Shown one piece after another: positions 59,120 to 64,000 of a DNA stretch of 64,000 nucleotides. The position numbers and the translations under genes were made by a program. The stretch is taken from NCBI GenBank assembly GCA_004294445.1, contig REAZ01000015.1, positions 41,621 through 105,620 on the forward strand, given 5' to 3'. This DNA comes from Cytophagales bacterium. GTDB lineage: Bacteria; Bacteroidota; Bacteroidia; Cytophagales; Thermoflexibacteraceae. Position 1 is the stretch's first letter. Each line of letters opens with the position of its first letter. The notes beneath the pieces are model-generated. The model worked only from the letters and a program-made list of their open reading frames with translations. It was not told the DNA's origin and made no database searches.

Positions 59120-61366
59120 ATGCCAAATAGACATGAATGGAATAAGAAGAAGGGACTTGGTACTATTCCTGTATTTTTCCTCACTATTTCTACCTTGCTT
59201 GGTGCGGTGATGCTTTTGCGTTTTGGCTATGTAGTGGCGCATGTAGGTTTGCTTTCGGGGGTGGGAATGGTACTTTTGGGGCATTTGGCTACGATTCCTA
59301 CGGCTTTGGCACTTGCCGAAATAGCTACTAATCAGAAAGTAGAGGGCGGAGGGGAGTATTTTATGATTTCTCGCTCTTTCGGACTCATCATAGGTGCGTC
59401 TATTGGCATTGTGCTTTATATGGCACAGGTCGGCTTGGTAGCTATCTACGTCATTTCGTTTTCAAGGGCTTTTGAGCCTTTCTTTGATTACCTGCTTGCT
59501 TCAGATTTGAGCATTTATGTTTATGACTACAGGGTGATAAGTATTCCTGCTTTTGTCTTTTTGTGCGTACTTATCTATTATCGCAGCAATACTATTTTGT
59601 ATCACTCTCTTTATGTGGTTGTTCCGTTGCTTACTGTGGGCTTATTGTTATTCTTATTCAGCGAAAACGAATACAGACCTTCCCTCCCTATTACTGCATT
59701 AGGGGAACATATCAATCATAATCTACGATTTTTTGAAGTTTTCACACTCTGCTTTCCTGCTTTTTGCGGTGTTACGGCGGGCTTGGGTTTTTCGGGCAAC
59801 CTACGCAATCCGAAACGTGCTATTCCTTTGGGCGTGATTACTTCGGTGGCGGCGGCTATGTTTATTTTTATGGCTATCATGCTCAAAATGTATATGTCAG
59901 CCTCGCCTACGATGCTTGCCTCTGACCCTTTCTTTATCTATAAAATTACTTCATCAAATATAATTTTGCCGATGGCATTGGCAGCGGTATGTATCTCCTC
60001 GGCGGTGGGTTCTATGCTGATAGCGGGGCGTACCCTACAAGGATTGGCGGCAGATAGGGTATTCCCCTCTGTGCGGGTAAGTCGGTGGTTATCAAGGATA
60101 GACAGAGATGAGAATCACCTCCCAGAAACGTTAAATGCCATCATTGTTACGGCGGTATGTGTGCTTGCCTTAGTCGTTATTGATAAGATGGACTTTTTGC
60201 TCCAGATTGTATCTATCTTGTTTTCACTTACTTGCGGCTCTATCTGCCTGATTTCATTTTTAGAACATTTCGGGGCAGACCCCGCCTACCGTCCTTCTTT
60301 TCGCTCACGGTGGTATATTTCCCTCATAGGTGCGGTAGTATGTATTTTTTTTGCTATTAATATCAAACTAAATTATACCTTATTATTCCTGACTTTTATG
60401 GTATTGGTATATTTTGGGGTAAGCACTTTTCAGCACAAAACTCAAGGCATTTCGGTCATTTTTCAAGGAGTTACTTTCCAACTTAGTCGCCGTTTGCAAG
60501 TATTTTTGCAGAAAGTAAAAAAAGAGCCAGAGGCGGAGCATTGGCGACCTTCCATAGTTTGCCTTTCCTCCAAATCGTTTGAGCGAACGGCTGCTTTTGA
60601 GCTATTACGTTGGTTTTCTTATCGTTACGGTTTTGGTACGTACATTCACTTAATTCATGGCTATTTTTCCAAAGAAACTAATATGGAGGCAAAAAAAGTC
60701 TTCAAACTGTTAGTAAATATCTCTGAGCAAACAGAAAGCAATCTTTTTATAGACACGCTCATCAGCCCGTCATTTACTACCGCCATCGTGCAAGTCATTC
60801 AGATTCCTGGCATTGCAGGAAAGGAAAATAACGTAATCTTATTTGAATATTCAAAAAATCAGCCTGAAGAGATAGAAGATATTGTGGATAATTTTCAGCT
60901 CATCAAAGTTGGGGATTTTGACGTATGTGTACTTGCAAGTTCTGAAAAACATTTTGGCTTTAAAAACGAAATTCATATCTGGATTACCTCCAATGACTAT
61001 GAAAACGCCAACTTGATGATTTTGCTTGCCTATATTTTGCTTGGGCATCCCGAATGGAAGGAAGCAAGCATCAAGATTTTTGCCATCTATCCCGAAGATG
61101 AAATGACCGAACAGCGACAGAACCTAATGGACTTGATTTATGCGGGTCGTTTGCCTATTTCGGCGGGTAATGTGGAGTTTATTTCGCAGAAAGAAAGCGG
61201 TGATGTTAGGCATACTATCAATCAGAAGTCCAAATATGCCGACCTCACCATCATAGGAGTCCGCAGCGAACTCATTAAGCACAAGGGAGCAGGCGTGTTT
61301 CAGGGCTATGATGAAATTGGCGACATACTTTTTGTGAATACCCAATCAATGAAAGTTCTGCGATAA
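59120..61366 (+). CDS. SLC12-like cation-chloride cotransporter (APC superfamily)
   Basis: This 748-residue membrane protein has about 12 helices in residues 12-435, starting KKGLGTIPVFFLTISTLLGA, which matches the first helix of Na-K-Cl cotransporters, followed by LRFGYVVAHVGLL and GGGEYFMISRSFG. The C-terminal 300 residues are a soluble domain (RPSIVCLSSKSFERTAAFEL, ADLTIIGVRSELI) like the SLC12 cytoplasmic part. It probably moves ions together, helping osmotic or chloride balance. TAnnTTTG elements lie at 59006-59013 and 59046-59053. It probably has its own promoter and may run into the RidA gene. Confidence 0.85.
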   Translation: MPNRHEWNKKKGLGTIPVFFLTISTLLGAVMLLRFGYVVAHVGLLSGVGMVLLGHLATIPTALALAEIATNQKVEGGGEYFMISRSFGLIIGASIGIVLYMAQVGLVAIYVISFSRAFEPFFDYLLASDLSIYVYDYRVISIPAFVFLCVLIYYRSNTILYHSLYVVVPLLTVGLLLFLFSENEYRPSLPITALGEHINHNLRFFEVFTLCFPAFCGVTAGLGFSGNLRNPKRAIPLGVITSVAAAMFIFMAIMLKMYMSASPTMLASDPFFIYKITSSNIILPMALAAVCISSAVGSMLIAGRTLQGLAADRVFPSVRVSRWLSRIDRDENHLPETLNAIIVTAVCVLALVVIDKMDFLLQIVSILFSLTCGSICLISFLEHFGADPAYRPSFRSRWYISLIGAVVCIFFAINIKLNYTLLFLTFMVLVYFGVSTFQHKTQGISVIFQGVTFQLSRRLQVFLQKVKKEPEAEHWRPSIVCLSSKSFERTAAFELLRWFSYRYGFGTYIHLIHGYFSKETNMEAKKVFKLLVNISEQTESNLFIDTLISPSFTTAIVQVIQIPGIAGKENNVILFEYSKNQPEEIEDIVDNFQLIKVGDFDVCVLASSEKHFGFKNEIHIWITSNDYENANLMILLAYILLGHPEWKEASIKIFAIYPEDEMTEQRQNLMDLIYAGRLPISAGNVEFISQKESGDVRHTINQKSKYADLTIIGVRSELIKHKGAGVFQGYDEIGDILFVNTQSMKVLR

Positions 61367-61378
61367 GCAAAAATCTAC

Positions 61379-61386
61379 TATCTTTG
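61379..61386 (+). promoter_or_regulatory. Candidate -7 element of the RidA-like gene
   Basis: TATCTTTG fits TAnnTTTG and lies 36 bases before the ATG at 61423. A -33 TTG is not present at the right distance. It suggests that the RidA-like gene can be expressed separately from the transporter. Confidence 0.35.
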
Positions 61387-61422
61387 CTTTATTCATATTT
61401 CGAACATAAACATTTTATTTTT

Positions 61423-61929
61423 ATGAAATATATATTCATTATTAGTATTTTGGTGGTTTTTGGTGCTATTGCCTGTAGCCCAAGAAACGAACAGACAGAT
61501 GCAGCAAACCAAAAAAATATAGATACAACAGTTATTCTTTCGCCAAGTACAGAAAGAAAAATTATCTATACAGACAAAGCACCTAAGCCCGTAGGACCTT
61601 ACAGCCAAGCCGTTGCCAAAAATAATGCGCTTTACATAGCGGGGCAGGTAGGCTTAGACCCGAAAAAAGGAAAATTAGTCGGCGATTCGGTAGATGTGCA
61701 AACGCGGCAAGCCATTGAAAACATCAAAACTATAGTGGAAAGTGCGGGAATGAAACTTTCTGATGTGGTACAAACTACGGTTTATCTTGCTGATATCAAA
61801 GATTTTGACAAGATGAATAAAGTTTATGCAAGTTACTTTTCGGGCATTTCGCCTGCGCGCGCTACCGTGCAAGTAGCCGCACTGCCGCTGAAGGCAAGGA
61901 TAGAAATAGTAGCTGTAGCGGTAAAATAA
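61423..61929 (+). CDS. RidA/YjgF-family protein with lipoprotein signal
   Basis: This 168-residue protein has a RidA domain (about 45-168): APKPVGPYSQAVAKN, LYIAGQVGLDPK and ARATVQVAALPLKARIEIVAVAV, with the conserved Arg that binds the substrate carboxylate. RidA enzymes normally hydrolyse reactive 2-aminoacrylate-type enamines in the cytosol. Here residues 1-20 form a lipoprotein signal (MKYIFIISILVVFGAIAC, lipobox GAIAC), implying export and lipid anchoring. I start at ATG 61423 because the signal begins there; an upstream in-frame codon at 61384 is unlikely. Confidence 0.88.
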   Translation: MKYIFIISILVVFGAIACSPRNEQTDAANQKNIDTTVILSPSTERKIIYTDKAPKPVGPYSQAVAKNNALYIAGQVGLDPKKGKLVGDSVDVQTRQAIENIKTIVESAGMKLSDVVQTTVYLADIKDFDKMNKVYASYFSGISPARATVQVAALPLKARIEIVAVAVK

Positions 61930-61991
61930 GCGAAATTCCAAAACATAATTCCGTACAAATTATTATAGATTAATATTTTTAAACTCAAGGT

Positions 61992-63017
61992 ATGGCAGGG
62001 GAAATAGAAAGTGAAGATATAGGGGCTGCTTTGCGAAAGCAAGACCACATAACGTTAGCTTTCAAATCACAAATTAGTCTTAATCAAATAGATAATAGGT
62101 TTTATTACGACCCTATCTTGGCAGCACATCCCAAAAAAGAAAAAACAAATTTCACTTTTTTGGGTAAGCAAATGAACGCACCTATTTGGGTATCGAGCAT
62201 GACGGGGGGAACAGCTTTGGCTCGTACTATCAACCAAAATTTGGCTCGCGCTTGTGGTGAATATGGCTTGGGAATGGGCTTGGGGTCATGCAGACAGCTG
62301 CTTGATTCAGACGAGTTTTTAGAAGATTTTAGTGTCCGCAAATTTGTAGGTAATCAGCCACTTTTTGCTAATCTGGGAATTGCTCAGGTAGAGAAAATAC
62401 TTTTCAGAGGCGAGGTACATAAAATAGAACTGCTCGTCAGAAAGCTGGAGGCAGACGGGCTTATTATCCACGTAAACCCACTCCAAGAATGGCTACAGCC
62501 CGAAGGCGACCATATTAGCCGCGCGCCTATAGATACGATTAGCGAACTTCTCCAGATTACAGATTTAAAAATAATCGTAAAAGAAGTAGGGCAAGGAATG
62601 GGGTACGAAAGCCTAAAGGCACTGTTCCAACTGCCATTAGAAGCTATAGATTTTGCGGCAAACGGTGGCACTAACTTCGCTCTGTTGGAGTTACTCAGAA
62701 GTGATGAAACCAAATATAAAACTTTTCAAGATTTGGCTGCTGTAGGGCATAGTGCCGATGAAATGGTAGGTTTTACTAATATGATAATCAATGAATTAGG
62801 AGCAAAAATGAAATGTAAGCAAGTCATTATTTCTGGCGGTGTAAAAAACTTTTTAGATGGCTACTATTATGTTCATAAAATTCAACTCCCTGCTATCTAT
62901 GGGCAGGCTTCCTCTTTCCTAAAATTTGCACAAGACAAGTATGAATCTTTGCAGAAATATGTGGAATCACAGTTGCAAGGCTTGGCAGTAGCCCAATGCT
63001 TTTTGAAAGTAAAATAA
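61992..63017 (+). CDS. fni: Type 2 isopentenyl-diphosphate delta-isomerase
   Basis: This 341-residue FMN- and NADPH-dependent enzyme interconverts isopentenyl and dimethylallyl diphosphate. Motifs are RKQDHI near the N-terminus, WVSSMTGGTALA (FMN phosphate loop), IHVNPLQEWLQPEGD (metal and catalytic Gln region), IVKEVGQGMG and FAANGGTNFA. It is the barrel-type, not the Nudix-type, isomerase. It lies 62 bases after the RidA-like gene, with no obvious functional link. Confidence 0.93.
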   Translation: MAGEIESEDIGAALRKQDHITLAFKSQISLNQIDNRFYYDPILAAHPKKEKTNFTFLGKQMNAPIWVSSMTGGTALARTINQNLARACGEYGLGMGLGSCRQLLDSDEFLEDFSVRKFVGNQPLFANLGIAQVEKILFRGEVHKIELLVRKLEADGLIIHVNPLQEWLQPEGDHISRAPIDTISELLQITDLKIIVKEVGQGMGYESLKALFQLPLEAIDFAANGGTNFALLELLRSDETKYKTFQDLAAVGHSADEMVGFTNMIINELGAKMKCKQVIISGGVKNFLDGYYYVHKIQLPAIYGQASSFLKFAQDKYESLQKYVESQLQGLAVAQCFLKVK

Positions 63018-63121
63018 TTTATTTAAAAAATATAAGCAAAAGTAAAACATTTTTGCTCTACATTGGTTCAAAAGTTGCAAAGCCTTGACCGCCTAAAATA
63101 AACTGATACGTTTTTTTTAGT

Positions 63122-63958
63122 ATGAATTTAAAATATATTTTTACCGATTTGCGTGTTAGAATTATTTTCAAACTACAAAACAAGGGAGTTACCTTGCCTT
63201 TCCATCATCAGCACATTCTTACTGCTCTGATAAACGATTTGTTAGATGGTTATGCCAAGGAAAATCTGATTTATAATTTTTCAGGCTTGAAAGGTCAGAC
63301 TCGAATAAGTAGGCAGGGACTCCACTATTATTCGAGCCGAGTTACCTTGGTATTCTCATGTTTGGATAAGCAAATCATAGATTATTTTTTGGCTAATATA
63401 TTTAGAAATAAAGTATTGCAGGTAGGTAATTCATTGCTTGTACCCGAAAAAGTAGAGGAAGAGCAGCAGCCTATTTTCTCGAATCTTAGCAGATATGTAT
63501 GTATCTCGCCCTTAGTAATAGTAAGCCCTGATAATTATGCTGCCAAAGAATTTGTTATGCCTAATGAGATGCACTTTTCCGATATGCTATACGAAAGTAC
63601 AATGTCGAAAATGGAAAGTTCGGGCTTGTTTTCAGCGCAAGAAATAGCCTCCTTCTATCAATTCCAAATCATTCCCGACAAGACATATATAGAAAAATTA
63701 AAAAGTGAATCAAAAAAATTTGCACGCATATACACGCTTTATCACAAAATGCTTCCCTACGGAGAAATAAGAGGATATACTTTCCCTTTTTCTCTGTATG
63801 CACACCCAAAAGTACATCATTTTATTTTTAACTCTGGTTTTGGCGAGGTAACCAATGCAGGTTATGGAATGCTCGACATCGCTCATGCTGACCCACTTCG
63901 GCGCTGTGTTGCCTATCAAGACTTTGTGCCTAATGCTATTTCAAAGCAGGCTAATTAG
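63122..63958 (+). CDS. cas6: CRISPR-associated endoribonuclease Cas6-like
   Basis: This 278-residue RAMP protein fits Cas6, which cuts repeat RNA to make crRNAs. The N-terminus (LRVRIIFKLQNKGVTLPFHHQHILTALI, here given as a landmark) resembles the first ferredoxin-like domain. The middle ISPLVIVSPDNYAAK and the C-terminal glycine-rich NSGFGEVTNAGYGMLDIA match the RAMP glycine loop. Histidines at the N-terminus (FHHQH) may be catalytic. It lies at the right edge; no other cas gene or repeat array is seen within the window, so the rest of the locus, if any, is downstream. Confidence 0.72.
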   Translation: MNLKYIFTDLRVRIIFKLQNKGVTLPFHHQHILTALINDLLDGYAKENLIYNFSGLKGQTRISRQGLHYYSSRVTLVFSCLDKQIIDYFLANIFRNKVLQVGNSLLVPEKVEEEQQPIFSNLSRYVCISPLVIVSPDNYAAKEFVMPNEMHFSDMLYESTMSKMESSGLFSAQEIASFYQFQIIPDKTYIEKLKSESKKFARIYTLYHKMLPYGEIRGYTFPFSLYAHPKVHHFIFNSGFGEVTNAGYGMLDIAHADPLRRCVAYQDFVPNAISKQAN

Positions 63959-64000
63959 TTCATTTTTAATATTTTCTCTTGCTTTATTCTCATATTCTTC

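Noticed and set aside
1..64000. tRNA, rRNA, riboswitch or IS elements
   Set aside because: The intergenic gaps were read for tRNA arm motifs, transposase frames and terminal repeats; none was convincing.

Overview
The window looks like an AT-rich chromosomal stretch from a member of the Bacteroidota, most likely Cytophagia-like. The reasons are TAnnTTTG-type promoter elements (clearest at 2809-2840), a 7TMR-DISM sensor, SpoIIE phosphatases fused to TPR or coiled-coil modules, a SiaB/SiaC pair, TonB and LPS (Kdo transferase) genes, a type 2 IPP isomerase and the style of the housekeeping enzymes. The genus cannot be fixed from the sequence. I recognised no rRNA, tRNA, IS element or CRISPR array.

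Layout. 1-6.5 kb: a truncated 7TMR-DISM sensor behind its LuxR-type response regulator, an esterase, an NlpC/P60 hydrolase with odd N-terminal repeats, YicC, LeuB and a Uma2-like nuclease. 6.7-11.4 kb: a type III restriction-modification island (divergent XRE regulator, mod, res) with a direct-repeat operator and a palindrome embedded in mod. 11.6-20.2 kb: secreted amidohydrolase, M1 peptidase, a frameshifted SpoIIE phosphatase and GlmS. 20.4-23.0 kb: a second, type II-like R-M operon (HEAT-repeat methyltransferase, unknown 104-residue protein, PD-(D/E)XK endonuclease). 23.2-27.9 kb: DapF, then a SiaB/SiaC partner-switch module with a membrane coiled-coil protein, a SirB1-like protein and a YheT-like hydrolase. 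28.3-35.9 kb: TonB receptor, a second TPR-SpoIIE phosphatase, a SIR2-like gene with a possible effector-associated tail lying between repeat elements, and a photolyase-like flavoprotein. 36-44.7 kb: epimerase, secreted GATase-like protein, ProS, L,D-transpeptidase-like protein, a decayed alaS 3' fragment, an orphan gene and AlaS. 44.9-46.7 kb: an RloA/RloB-type ATPase pair. 46.7-63 kb: acyl-CoA dehydrogenase, ArgH, WaaA, TPR protein, Fur-family regulator, an ATP-grasp/alpha-E cluster, YfiT, GNAT, HppD, an SLC12-like transporter, a lipoprotein RidA and type 2 IPP isomerase. 63.1 kb to the edge: a Cas6-like gene, suggesting that a CRISPR-Cas locus continues outside.

Two themes connect the genes. 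First, defence genes are scattered singly or in pairs between housekeeping genes: type III R-M, type II-like R-M, SIR2-like, RloAB and Cas6. Several sit beside small palindromes or repeats. Second, there is a serine/threonine partner-switching theme: a SiaB-like kinase, a SiaC-like target with its phospho-threonine conserved at position 68, and two SpoIIE-family phosphatases that could play the SiaA role. One phosphatase carries a one-base frameshift. Convergent gene pairs are often separated by strong hairpin terminators, and these define transcription units. Base composition and similarity statements are by eye; no computation or database search was run.
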